Below are positions 31,559-39,151 of a DNA stretch of 40,335 nt, one piece after another. Each line of letters starts with the position of its first letter. Position 1 is the first letter of the stretch. Source of the DNA: Clostridiales bacterium (GTDB taxonomy: Bacteria > Bacillota > Clostridia > Christensenellales > Borkfalkiaceae); assembly GCA_015055945.1 (NCBI GenBank), contig SVHH01000005.1, positions 1 to 40,335 on the forward strand. Reading direction: 5' to 3'. Under the pieces are notes generated by a model. That model had not been told where the DNA came from, ran no database searches, and worked only from the letters and a program-made list of their open reading frames with translations. The position numbers and the translations under genes were made by a program.

Positions 31559-31726
31559 TCACCAATCGTCCTTTGGCGTAAGTTTTATATCGTCGTAATA
31601 TTCGAAATATTTTTCTTTAGAAGTTTTAAGGCGCTCGTCTTCCCACTCTTCCGGGAAACAAGCGTCTTCTTCTTTATTATCAGCCTCACGCATCAAATCG
31701 TAAAGCGTTTTACCTTTTTGTTGCAT
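31559..31726 (-). CDS. Small acidic protein encoded after feoB
   Basis: 55 residues, starting MQQKGKTLYDLMREADNKEE and ending LTPKDDW, with one Cys, four aromatic residues in KYFEYYDD and a strong net negative charge. The ATG overlaps the feoB end by 34 bases; GGAG seven bases upstream lies within feoB, so translation could be coupled. The stop abuts the ygjV stop. It is not a FeoC winged helix by eye and I recognise no family. Placement suggests a link to FeoB or iron import, but that is inference. Confidence 0.65.
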   Translation of the reverse strand: MQQKGKTLYDLMREADNKEEDACFPEEWEDERLKTSKEKYFEYYDDIKLTPKDDW

Positions 31727-33618
31727 TTTTTATCTCCGTAGCAATTATGCGCGCAATTTTTACATCCGCTCTTTGACAGTCGTTTAATTGCAAAAACCAC
31801 GCTTATTATTATCATTATAACAATAATCAGCGATAAAATCAAGTTAGTAAACGAACAAATTACATAACCTAATAAGTTTATCAAGAATGCAACGGTATAC
31901 GCTGCAACAAATTGAAACGTACACATTAAAAAAAACAACTTTTTACTGTTTAATTCTCTATAAGCAGTTGCAAGGCTTGCCACGCACGGCGGTGAAAGCA
32001 ATACGAACGCCATAAACGCATATGCTGAGTAAGTTGAATTAAAAAGCGACTGAGAATTATTTGCGATAAGTTCAAGCGTTTCAACGATTGCTTCTTTTGC
32101 AAACGTTCCACTAAGAAGTGCCACGCTAGTTTGCCACGATGAAAAACCTAATGGTGTAAATATCCAAGATATAGCGTTGCCTATTAAATAAAGAAAACTA
32201 TCTTCAATCTTCTCTCCAACGTAGCCGCGAATACCAACGCTCTTTAATAGCCACAAAAATACTGAAACACAAAAAACGGCAAGCGCTGCTTTTGACAAAA
32301 ATTCTTTAATTTTTTCTATGATTACGTTTATCACGTTTTTTATTGACGGTTTTCTTATCGGCGGAATTTCCATAACAAAAAAATCGTTTAAATTCTTAAA
32401 ATATTTTGTACGCTTTAAAATTAAACCAAAAACTCCAACACAAATTATTCCTAAAAAATACATTGAAGCTGCAACGAGTGCATTACCGTTAAAAAATGCG
32501 CTTGCAAAATATGCAAACACCGCAGTTTTTGCACCACACGGCATAAACGGCGATAAAAATATTGTCATTATACGCTCTTTTCTTCCTTCAATAATGCGCG
32601 TTGACATAAGTCCAGTAACAGTACAACCGCAACTAACTATCATCGGCATTAAAGACTTTCCCCCAAGACCGAACTTACGGAATACCCCATCAAATAAGTA
32701 CACTACGCGCACAGCATAACCACTATCTTCTATTAAAGCAAGCAGTGTAAATAAAATTAAAATTTGCGGCAAAAAAGAAAGTATGCCGCCAACTGAACTT
32801 ATAATAGCATCAGCACATAGTGATATTAACCATTCACCAACTCCTAACTCATTTAGCTTTATTTCAACTAAATTAGATAATACACTAAAACAATTCGATA
32901 TAACGTTTCCAAATACCCCACCTAAATTTATGGATAAGTAGTATACGGCAGTCATTATCAAGAAAAAAAGTGGTATACCCCAAATTTTGTGCATTAAAAT
33001 TTTATCTGCATTATTAGAAAACTGCCTTACGTTTTCCTTACCACTTATAACGCCATTAGTTACATCATTTATAAAAGAATAATATTTTTGATGCTCGTCA
33101 CCTTTATAATTGTCAAGGAAAATTTGATTTGGAATCTCATTATTTTTAACCGCAACGCTAATTAGTTTGTCTAAATTATAGTTTTTGAGCGCAGATATTT
33201 CGACTACTGGAACACCTAAGCGTTTCGACAGTAAATCCTTATTAAATACTTTTCCGTTTTTTGCTATTATGTCACACATATTCACAGCCAAAACGATAGG
33301 TTTTTGCAAGCGAATTAGTTCGCAAGTTAAGTATAAATTTCTCTTTAAGTTCGTGCTGTCTATAACGTTTATTATTAAAGTATTATTATTTGATTTTAAG
33401 TAATTTATTGCCGTTTTTGTATCAACTGTTGTTGCACTTTGAGAATATATCCCAGGTAAGTCAACTATTTCAATTTCTTTATCTTTTTTATACTTTGCCT
33501 TCTTTATTTCATTAGTAACGCCCGTCCAGTTCCCTACTCTTTGCCGCTCACTAGTAAGAGCATTAAAAAGAGTGCTTTTCCCACTGTTTGGATTTCCAAC
33601 TAATGCTATTTCAATCAT
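31693..33618 (-). CDS. feoB: Ferrous iron transporter FeoB
   Basis: 641 residues from the ATG at 33618, which overlaps the feoA stop; shorter than the 773 of E. coli but common in Clostridia. The N-terminal G domain has GNPNSGKST (8-16), DLPG (53-56), NMCD (113-116) and SALK (142-145). The membrane part has the paired Gate motifs, including MIVSCGCTVTGLMSTRII and LLSPPCVASLATAYREL. The C-terminus is Cys-rich (GCKNCAHNCYGDKKC). FeoB imports Fe2+ using GTP. FeoA lies upstream and a small acidic protein is encoded across its end. Confidence 0.95.
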   Translation of the reverse strand: MIEIALVGNPNSGKSTLFNALTSERQRVGNWTGVTNEIKKAKYKKDKEIEIVDLPGIYSQSATTVDTKTAINYLKSNNNTLIINVIDSTNLKRNLYLTCELIRLQKPIVLAVNMCDIIAKNGKVFNKDLLSKRLGVPVVEISALKNYNLDKLISVAVKNNEIPNQIFLDNYKGDEHQKYYSFINDVTNGVISGKENVRQFSNNADKILMHKIWGIPLFFLIMTAVYYLSINLGGVFGNVISNCFSVLSNLVEIKLNELGVGEWLISLCADAIISSVGGILSFLPQILILFTLLALIEDSGYAVRVVYLFDGVFRKFGLGGKSLMPMIVSCGCTVTGLMSTRIIEGRKERIMTIFLSPFMPCGAKTAVFAYFASAFFNGNALVAASMYFLGIICVGVFGLILKRTKYFKNLNDFFVMEIPPIRKPSIKNVINVIIEKIKEFLSKAALAVFCVSVFLWLLKSVGIRGYVGEKIEDSFLYLIGNAISWIFTPLGFSSWQTSVALLSGTFAKEAIVETLELIANNSQSLFNSTYSAYAFMAFVLLSPPCVASLATAYRELNSKKLFFLMCTFQFVAAYTVAFLINLLGYVICSFTNLILSLIIVIMIIISVVFAIKRLSKSGCKNCAHNCYGDKKCNKKVKRFTI

Positions 33619-33841
33619 CAACTTTTACCACGACTATTTTTTTCGCCTGAGATTTTCTTATTGCAAGGTTATAATCCTGAACCACAATTTCCATCGTACC
33701 GCCAAGTAGCGTTTTTCTAAGCAAGATTACGTCCGCACCTTCTATAACCCCTAATTCGCCAAATTTTGCCTTTATTCTGCCTAATAAGTTAATCTTAGTT
33801 ATTCTTCCCTTTTCATTTAATTTTAACTCTGATAATAACAT
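33611..33841 (-). CDS. feoA: Ferrous iron transport protein FeoA
   Basis: 76 residues from the ATG at 33841; the usual size for this SH3-like protein that supports FeoB. Marks are GRITKINLLGRIKAKFGELGVIEGADVILLRKTLLGG and NLAIRKSQAKKIVV in parts. A longer reading to 33898 would start inside the rplQ terminator and is rejected. No clear Shine-Dalgarno element is seen. A TATAAT at 33869-33874 lacks a good -35. The stop overlaps the feoB start region. No Fur box was convincing. Confidence 0.88.
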   Translation of the reverse strand: MLLSELKLNEKGRITKINLLGRIKAKFGELGVIEGADVILLRKTLLGGTMEIVVQDYNLAIRKSQAKKIVVVKVDD

Positions 33842-33880
33842 AATAATATTTATTAAACAACTCGTAAAATTATAACGACA

Positions 33881-33920
33881 AAATAAAAACAACCGCATTA
33901 CTTTAAGTAATACGGTTGTT
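33881..33920 (-). terminator. Terminator of the ribosomal protein operon
   Basis: Arms AACAACCGTATTACTT and AGTAATGCGGTTGTT (one mismatch, about 15 bp) end in TTTATTTTG on the minus strand, 18 bases after the rplQ stop. Confidence 0.93.
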
Positions 33921-33937
33921 TAATTTTGGGTTTAGAA

Positions 33938-34447
33938 TTAGTCAACTAACTCGATAATTACAACTTCTGCTGCATCACCCTTACGGGGTCCGAGCTTGTA
34001 AATTCTGGTATATCCACCACCTTGACCCTTTTCTTCTTTACGCGCTGCGTACTTGGGTGCATATTCATCGAAAATCTTTTCGATAAGGGGATATTTGATA
34101 GCCTTAGTTCTCTTCTTGAAGTCGGGCTTGCTTTCTTTGAAGCCTTTTACTTCTTGTAAGTCGTTAACTAAAGACATAATCTTTCTTCTTGCGTTGAGTT
34201 TCTTATTGCCGTCTTTAATAAGGGTTTTAGTGGTTTCCTTGCCCTTTGCGTCAGCAACGGTAACTTCGGTTTCTACTGTATCAGTATAGGTATTAACCGC
34301 AAGAGTAATAATTTTAGCAACGTAAGAAGCAACTTCTTTTGCTCTAGCTTCGGTAGTTTCAATTTTACCGTGCCACAAAAGTGCTGATGCTTGGTTTTTG
34401 ATAAGTGCTATTCTTTGCGTAGCGTTTACGCCTAATTTTCTTGCCAT
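33938..34447 (-). CDS. rplQ: 50S ribosomal protein L17, enlarged
   Basis: 169 residues against about 110-130 in most bacteria. Core L17 parts are intact: the N-terminal LGVNATQRIALIKNQ, GKIETTEARAKEVASYV, and the end GGGYTRIYKLGPRKGDAAEV. The extra length is in the middle (about 56-80, VETEVTVADAKGKETTKT, and about 100-120, KGFKESKPDFKKRTK). Its GGAGG site lies inside the rpoA end, three bases from the stop. It is the last gene of the ribosomal run. Confidence 0.95.
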   Translation of the reverse strand: MARKLGVNATQRIALIKNQASALLWHGKIETTEARAKEVASYVAKIITLAVNTYTDTVETEVTVADAKGKETTKTLIKDGNKKLNARRKIMSLVNDLQEVKGFKESKPDFKKRTKAIKYPLIEKIFDEYAPKYAARKEEKGQGGGYTRIYKLGPRKGDAAEVVIIELVD

Positions 34448-34450
34448 TTT

Positions 34451-35404
34451 TTAGTCCTCCTTGTCCATCAACTTTAAGCCGTAACTCTCAAGTTTGTAGA
34501 TAACTTCGTCGAGAGATTTTTTACCCAAGTTGCGAACTTTAAGCATATCGTCTTCGGTTTTCTTCGTTAAATCTTCAACGGTGTGAATGTTTGCTCTCTT
34601 CAAGCAGTTGTAAGAACGAACCGATAAATCCATTTCTTCAATGGTCATTTCCAAAATTCTGGTCTTCTTGTCTTCTTCCGGCGGAACTAAGATTCCAATA
34701 TTGCCTACTTCTGACAAAGAAACGAACATGCTGATGTGTTCTTCCATAATCTTTGCTGCAAGGCTTACGATATCTCTACCAGAGAAAGCACCGTTAGTCC
34801 AAATTTCAAGAACGAGTTTATCAAAATCAACGCTTTGACCAACACGTGTTGCGGTTACGTTGTAACTAACCTTCTTGACGGGCGTATAAATACTGTCAAT
34901 CGCGATGTTGTCGATGATGTCGGTTTTGTGCATGTCTGCACCTTCATAACCACGACCTCTACCAACGGTAAGATCCATTTCAAGTTTGCCGCCTTCGTCA
35001 ATTGTGCAGATATACAAATCAGGATTGAGAACTTCTAAGTCCGCATCAAATTCGATATCGCCAGCCTTAACTACTGCAGGACCAACCTTGTTGATTCTTA
35101 CGTTTTTCTTGAAGTCTTTGTCCATAGAAGTTGACTTGAAAGTAACACACTTTAAGTTAAGAATAATTTCAGTAACGTCTTCTTTTACCATAGGAACAGA
35201 AGAGAATTCGTGCTTAACACCGAGTTCTTCAGCAAACTTAATGTTCTGAATAGCAACACCGGGGAGCGCTGATAATAAAATTCTTCTGAGTGCATTACCT
35301 AAAGTCAAACCAAAACCTTTTTCTAAAGGTTCAACAACGACTTTCGCGTAACTTCTACTTTCGTTTTCTTCCACTGCTATTTTCGGCATTTCAATTTCCA
35401 TCAT
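34451..35404 (-). CDS. rpoA: RNA polymerase alpha subunit
   Basis: 317 residues with the N-terminal assembly domain (FGLTLGNALRRILLSALPG) and the C-terminal domain that binds UP elements and activators (NCLKRANIHTVEDLT, LGKKSLDEVIYKL). AAGGAGG about 11 bases upstream of ATGATG supports the start; the second ATG is also possible. It has a 122-base gap to rpsD that contains a promoter-like pair within a large inverted repeat, so it may be made partly apart from the upstream r-protein genes. Confidence 0.98.
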   Translation of the reverse strand: MMEIEMPKIAVEENESRSYAKVVVEPLEKGFGLTLGNALRRILLSALPGVAIQNIKFAEELGVKHEFSSVPMVKEDVTEIILNLKCVTFKSTSMDKDFKKNVRINKVGPAVVKAGDIEFDADLEVLNPDLYICTIDEGGKLEMDLTVGRGRGYEGADMHKTDIIDNIAIDSIYTPVKKVSYNVTATRVGQSVDFDKLVLEIWTNGAFSGRDIVSLAAKIMEEHISMFVSLSEVGNIGILVPPEEDKKTRILEMTIEEMDLSVRSYNCLKRANIHTVEDLTKKTEDDMLKVRNLGKKSLDEVIYKLESYGLKLMDKED

Positions 35405-35435
35405 GAGAAATTTACCTCCTTAAAAAATAGTTTCG

Positions 35436-35464
35436 ATATAGATTATTGCGGGAATTCTTGTCAA
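35436..35464 (-). promoter_or_regulatory. Possible internal promoter before rpoA
   Basis: TTGACA (35459-35464) with CTATAT or TATATC near 35435-35441. The -35 box lies inside the loop of a TTGCGGG/CCCGCAA inverted repeat (35446-35452 and 35489-35495), which also encloses GGAAA/TTTCC. Confidence 0.45.
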
Positions 35465-35526
35465 GACGTGGAAAATCTCAACTTTCCCCCCGCAAAAACC
35501 CATCGAAAATTTATTATTTTATTTAA

Positions 35527-36150
35527 TTATTTAGAGTACAATTCGACGATCATGTGTTCTTTAATTTGAACGTCAACGTCTTCTCTTACGGGGAGAGCAA
35601 GGATTTTACCAGTTAAGGTTTCGGGGTTGAATTCTAACCACTTGGGCATAGTGCCAACCTTCATTTGCTTAATTTCAGCAAAATACTTGTTGTCTCTCTT
35701 GGTTTCTTTAACTGCGATTTCGTCGCCTACTTTTACGCAGTAAGAAGCGATGTTTACGGGTCTACCGTTTACGGTGAAATGTGCGTGGGTTACGAGTTGA
35801 CGTGCTTGTGATCTTGAAGAACCGATACCCATTCTAAAAATAACGTTATCAAGTCTTCTTTCAAGAAGTGAAAGCATGTTTTCACCAGTAATACCCTTCA
35901 TACGGTCAGCCTTTTCATAGTACTTTCTGAATTGACCTTCGAGTACGCCGTAAATTCTCTTACATTTTTGTTTTTCACGAAGTTGGAGTCCGTATTCAGA
36001 AACCTTCTTTCTGCTCATACCGTGTTGACCAGGAGCAACAGGTCTCTTTTCGAACGCGCATACGCCCTTAAAGCATCTTTCGCCCTTTAAGAACAATTTA
36101 GCACCTTCACGTCTGCACAAACGACATTTTGATTCAGTATATTTAGCCAT
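35527..36150 (-). CDS. rpsD: 30S ribosomal protein S4
   Basis: 207 residues, full length. The N-terminal Cys4 zinc site (Cys9, Cys12, Cys26, Cys31) marks the zinc form of S4. The S4 RNA-binding domain is seen in [18 protein letters not shown] and [23 protein letters not shown] in parts. GGAGG at good spacing. S4 begins small-subunit assembly and in related bacteria represses its own mRNA. Confidence 0.98.
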   Translation of the reverse strand: MAKYTESKCRLCRREGAKLFLKGERCFKGVCAFEKRPVAPGQHGMSRKKVSEYGLQLREKQKCKRIYGVLEGQFRKYYEKADRMKGITGENMLSLLERRLDNVIFRMGIGSSRSQARQLVTHAHFTVNGRPVNIASYCVKVGDEIAVKETKRDNKYFAEIKQMKVGTMPKWLEFNPETLTGKILALPVREDVDVQIKEHMIVELYSK

Positions 36151-36164
36151 TTATCTGTCCTCCA

Positions 36165-36557
36165 TTATACTCTACGTTTTTTGGGCGGTCTGCAACCATT
36201 GTGAGGAATGGGTGAAACGTCTTGAATAAGGGTTACTTCCATATCACAGTTGGTGAGTGCGCGGATAGCAGATTCTCTACCAGCACCGGGGCCTTTAACG
36301 TAAACTTCTACAGAGCGCATGCCCTGTTCTCTTGCAACCTTACCTGCTGCTTCAGCTGCCATTTGCGCTGCAAACGGAGTGCTCTTTCTTGAACCCTTGA
36401 AGCCAAGGCTACCTGCACTTGACCAAGATACGGTGTTACCTTGCATATCGGTAATAGTTACTAATGTATTGTTGAAAGATGCTTGAATATGAACTTGACC
36501 TTTGTCAACTTTTCTGGCATCTTTACGTTTCTTAACGATTTTCTTTGCTGCTGCCAT
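36165..36557 (-). CDS. rpsK: 30S ribosomal protein S11
   Basis: 130 residues, full length: [50 protein letters not shown] and the conserved end [23 protein letters not shown] upstream. It binds 16S rRNA at the platform and sits 15 bases after rpsM. Confidence 0.98.
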   Translation of the reverse strand: MAAAKKIVKKRKDARKVDKGQVHIQASFNNTLVTITDMQGNTVSWSSAGSLGFKGSRKSTPFAAQMAAEAAGKVAREQGMRSVEVYVKGPGAGRESAIRALTNCDMEVTLIQDVSPIPHNGCRPPKKRRV

Positions 36558-36572
36558 TATCAGTTACCTCCA

Positions 36573-36950
36573 TTATCTCGTTGCCGTTTTCTTCTTAGCA
36601 ACGGTACGGCGCGGACCTTTTCTGGTTCTCGCATTTCTCTTAGAACTTTGTCCACGTACGGGAAGGTTCTTTCTGTGACGAACACCACGGTAGCAACCGA
36701 TTTCAATCAATCTTTTAATTGAAAGGCTTACTTCACTACGTAAGTCACCTTCTACTTGAAGGTTGTGTTCGATGTATTCTCTGAGTTTTGCTACGTCGCT
36801 TTCACTCAAGTCTTTAACTCTAGTATCGGGGTTTACGCCCGTTTCACTGATGATCTTTTTTGCCGTGGTGAGACCAATACCATAGATGTAGGTCAAACCG
36901 ATTTCAACTCTTTTGTTGTTAGGCAAATCAACGCCGGCTATACGTGCCAT
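36573..36950 (-). CDS. rpsM: 30S ribosomal protein S13
   Basis: 125 residues from ATG ([19 protein letters not shown]), the conserved S13 start. A TTG three codons upstream is closer to the GGAGG and could also be used. Motifs [32 protein letters not shown] and the basic tail are present. S13 lies in the head of the small subunit. A 159-base stretch with repeats separates it from rpmJ. Confidence 0.98.
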   Translation of the reverse strand: MARIAGVDLPNNKRVEIGLTYIYGIGLTTAKKIISETGVNPDTRVKDLSESDVAKLREYIEHNLQVEGDLRSEVSLSIKRLIEIGCYRGVRHRKNLPVRGQSSKRNARTRKGPRRTVAKKKTATR

Positions 36951-37006
36951 GTTTGTCAAATACCTCCGTATTTTTTCCTTTTTTTATTATGATCTATGTT
37001 AATGCC

Positions 37007-37065
37007 TAACCGCGATTTTCACAGTGGAATGAGTGCTACTTTCACGATTAAGCGGTTATTTTCAC
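37007..37065 (-). repeat. Inverted and direct repeats between rpmJ and rpsM
   Basis: TAACCGC (37007-37013) and GCGGTTA (37052-37058) form a 7-bp stem. Three copies of TTTTCAC or CTTTCAC lie at 37016, 37039 and 37059, spaced 23 and 20 bases. The rest of the gap is featureless A+T-rich DNA. Confidence 0.45.
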
Positions 37066-37109
37066 GCTTAATTCTCCCTTAGACAAAGGAAAATTTAAGT
37101 CGGTGGGAA

Positions 37110-37226
37110 TTAACCCTGTCTTTGTTTGTGGCTCTTGTTCTTTGAACAAATAACCATTACTTTACCATTTCTTTTGATGACTTTGCATTTATCGCACATA
37201 GGCTTTACTGAAGGTCTTACTTTCAT
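37110..37226 (-). CDS. rpmJ: 50S ribosomal protein L36
   Basis: 38 residues, full length, starting [20 protein letters not shown]. It is the zinc form: Cys11, Cys14, Cys27 and His32 make the ribbon. GGAGATATTAAA precedes the ATG. It lies 32 bases after infA, in the usual order infA-rpmJ-rpsM. Confidence 0.97.
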   Translation of the reverse strand: MKVRPSVKPMCDKCKVIKRNGKVMVICSKNKSHKQRQG

Positions 37227-37258
37227 TTTAATATCTCCTTTGGAATTCGTTTATGTTT

Positions 37259-37480
37259 TTAGTTTTTGCTTCGCCAAATAATTCTGCCTTTCGTCAAATC
37301 GTAAGGGCTCATTTCAAGTTTAACACTATCGCCGGGAATGATTTTGATGTAATGCATGCGAAGTTTTCCCGAAATATAAGCCGTTATCACGTGACCGTTT
37401 GATAATTTAACCTTAAATGCTGCGTTAGGCAATGCTTCAACAATCACGCCTTCGGTTTCTATTACGTCGTCTTTTGACAC
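37259..37480 (-). CDS. infA: Translation initiation factor IF-1
   Basis: 73 residues, a single S1-type OB fold: [40 protein letters not shown] and [18 protein letters not shown] in parts. The start is GTG, with AGGAGG lying inside the end of the upstream KOW gene, four bases away. IF-1 binds the ribosomal A site during initiation. Confidence 0.97.
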   Translation of the reverse strand: MSKDDVIETEGVIVEALPNAAFKVKLSNGHVITAYISGKLRMHYIKIIPGDSVKLEMSPYDLTKGRIIWRSKN

Positions 37481-37484
37481 AAAC

Positions 37485-37769
37485 TTAATCCTCCTGTATT
37501 TTTTCTTTTTCGGTTCTTACCGCAAGGTAAACTCGTTTATTACCCGTAGGTAATCCCCTTTCTATTTTCTTTGCAAGTTCAATTAAACTTGCGTTTGAAA
37601 ACTTTTTAAGATGTTTTACGTTTTTCTTTTTTAAGGATTTAACTTTTCTTATCTTGCCATCCGTTAGGTAAGCAAACTTACCATCGATTTTTACAACAAG
37701 AAAAGTTTCACCGCCATCACGACCAGCTAATGATTTAACCAAGTCGCCTTGACATATAACCTTTGCCAT
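37485..37769 (-). CDS. KOW-domain RNA-binding protein (L14e-like)
   Basis: 94 residues. An N-terminal KOW element ([21 protein letters not shown] in parts) is followed by a basic stretch ([19 protein letters not shown]). Stand-alone proteins of this type sit between map and infA in many Clostridia and are annotated as L14e-like ribosomal proteins. Its role in bacteria is not settled. It sits eight bases after map and four before infA. Confidence 0.88.
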   Translation of the reverse strand: MAKVICQGDLVKSLAGRDGGETFLVVKIDGKFAYLTDGKIRKVKSLKKKNVKHLKKFSNASLIELAKKIERGLPTGNKRVYLAVRTEKEKIQED

Positions 37770-37777
37770 CTTTCACC

Positions 37778-38524
37778 TTAAAGGGTTAGAATTTCCACAC
37801 CGTTTTCGGTTATGGCAACCGTGTTTTCGTAATGTGCGGACGGTTTACGGTCTTTTGTTTTCACAGTCCAGCCGTCTGGCATAAACTCAACCTGATAAGT
37901 ACCAGCGTTTATCATCGGCTCTATTGCGATAGTCATGCCCTTTTTAAGGCGAATGCCCGTTCCCTTCTTTCCATAATTAGGAACTGAAGGATCTTCGTGC
38001 ATATTTTTGCCTATTCCGTGACCAACTAATGCTCTCACAACCGAAAAACCGTTTGCTTCCGCATGACTTTGAACGTTATAACCAATATTTCCAAGCGGTG
38101 TTCCGTCTCTTAAACTTTCAACTGCTTTAAAGAAACATTCTTCCGTAACCTTAACTAACTTGCGTTTTTCTTCGCTTACGTTACCTACCATAAAGGTACG
38201 AGCTGCATCGCCTTGCCAACCGTTATAGACAACACCTACGTCAATGCTGACGATTTGTCCGTCTCTAATCACGATGTCGTCTGACGGAATTCCGTGCACG
38301 ACTGTATCGTCGATTGATGCGCATATTGATGCGGGGTAACCAGAATATCCTAAAAATGATGGATATGCTCCGCACGATTTAATAAAATCGTATGCAATTT
38401 TATCAAGGTCTTTTGTGGTCATACCCACTCTAATTTCTCTACCGATAAGGTCGAGAACTTCTTTCGTGAGTTTTCCACTTTCGCGCATAAGCGCGATTTC
38501 TGCTTCGGATTTAACCGTTATCAT
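37778..38524 (-). CDS. map: Methionine aminopeptidase, type I
   Basis: 248 residues, the short type Ia form without an N-terminal zinc domain. It removes the first Met from new proteins. The two-metal ligands appear in order: SIDVGVVYNGWQGDAARTF (two Asp), GHGIGKNMHEDPSVPN (His), AIEPMINAG (Glu) and ENTVAITENG (Glu). The ATG overlaps the adk stop by four bases (ATGA). Confidence 0.97.
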   Translation of the reverse strand: MITVKSEAEIALMRESGKLTKEVLDLIGREIRVGMTTKDLDKIAYDFIKSCGAYPSFLGYSGYPASICASIDDTVVHGIPSDDIVIRDGQIVSIDVGVVYNGWQGDAARTFMVGNVSEEKRKLVKVTEECFFKAVESLRDGTPLGNIGYNVQSHAEANGFSVVRALVGHGIGKNMHEDPSVPNYGKKGTGIRLKKGMTIAIEPMINAGTYQVEFMPDGWTVKTKDRKPSAHYENTVAITENGVEILTL

Positions 38525-39144
38525 AATTCTAAAGCCTTTACGATTTCTTCGAATACCTTTTCGATTGACTGATCACCGTTAATGTCAATTAACTTGCCTT
38601 GTTTCGCATAGTAATTGATTAAGGGAACTGTTCTAGATTCGTAAACCTCTAACCTTTCCTTAACGGTTTCGGGGTTATCGTCTTTTCTAACGACAAGTTC
38701 TCCCCCGCAATCAGGACAAACTTTGGTTTCGCCGATAAAATCAATATGGAAAGAATTTTTGCATTTAGAGCAATTTCTTCTACCAGTGATTCTATGCTCG
38801 ATTTTAGCTAAATCTACAACAAGGTTAATTACCTTGTCGGGCGCTGCAAACTCGTCAAGCGCGCTTGCTTGCGCTAAATCTCTCGGAAAACCGTCGAGAA
38901 GGTAACCTTTATTACAGTCCGGATTTGATAACCTATCCTTAACGAGTTCAACCGTTAAGTCATCGGGGCACAAATTACCGGTATCCATAACTTCTTTTAC
39001 TTTTAATCCTAAGGGTGTCTTATTCTTAATGTTTTCTCTAAAAAGGTCGCCCGTTGATATATGCGGCAAGTCGTACTTATCGGAAATATACGCCGCTTGA
39101 GTACCCTTGCCGCTACCAGGAGCGCCAAGTAATATCAACTTCAT
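38521..39144 (-). CDS. adk: Adenylate kinase, zinc lid
   Basis: 207 residues, a little shorter than the usual 214-217. It balances ATP, ADP and AMP. GAPGSGKGT (7-15), STGDLFRENI, LLDGFPRDLAQA and GRRNCSKC are intact. The lid has four Cys (CSKC and CPDC) for zinc, as in Gram-positive bacteria. It lies seven bases after secY, without an evident ribosome binding site, and overlaps map. Confidence 0.97.
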   Translation of the reverse strand: MKLILLGAPGSGKGTQAAYISDKYDLPHISTGDLFRENIKNKTPLGLKVKEVMDTGNLCPDDLTVELVKDRLSNPDCNKGYLLDGFPRDLAQASALDEFAAPDKVINLVVDLAKIEHRITGRRNCSKCKNSFHIDFIGETKVCPDCGGELVVRKDDNPETVKERLEVYESRTVPLINYYAKQGKLIDINGDQSIEKVFEEIVKALEL

Positions 39145-39151
39145 GATTATA

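Noticed and set aside
33842-33880. Fur box before feoA
   Set aside because: A+T-rich repeats such as AATAATATTTATT are present but do not fit the 19-bp Fur consensus well.
33842-33898. Longer feoA start
   Set aside because: It would begin inside the rplQ terminator stem; the residues before the ATG at 33841 are not like FeoA.
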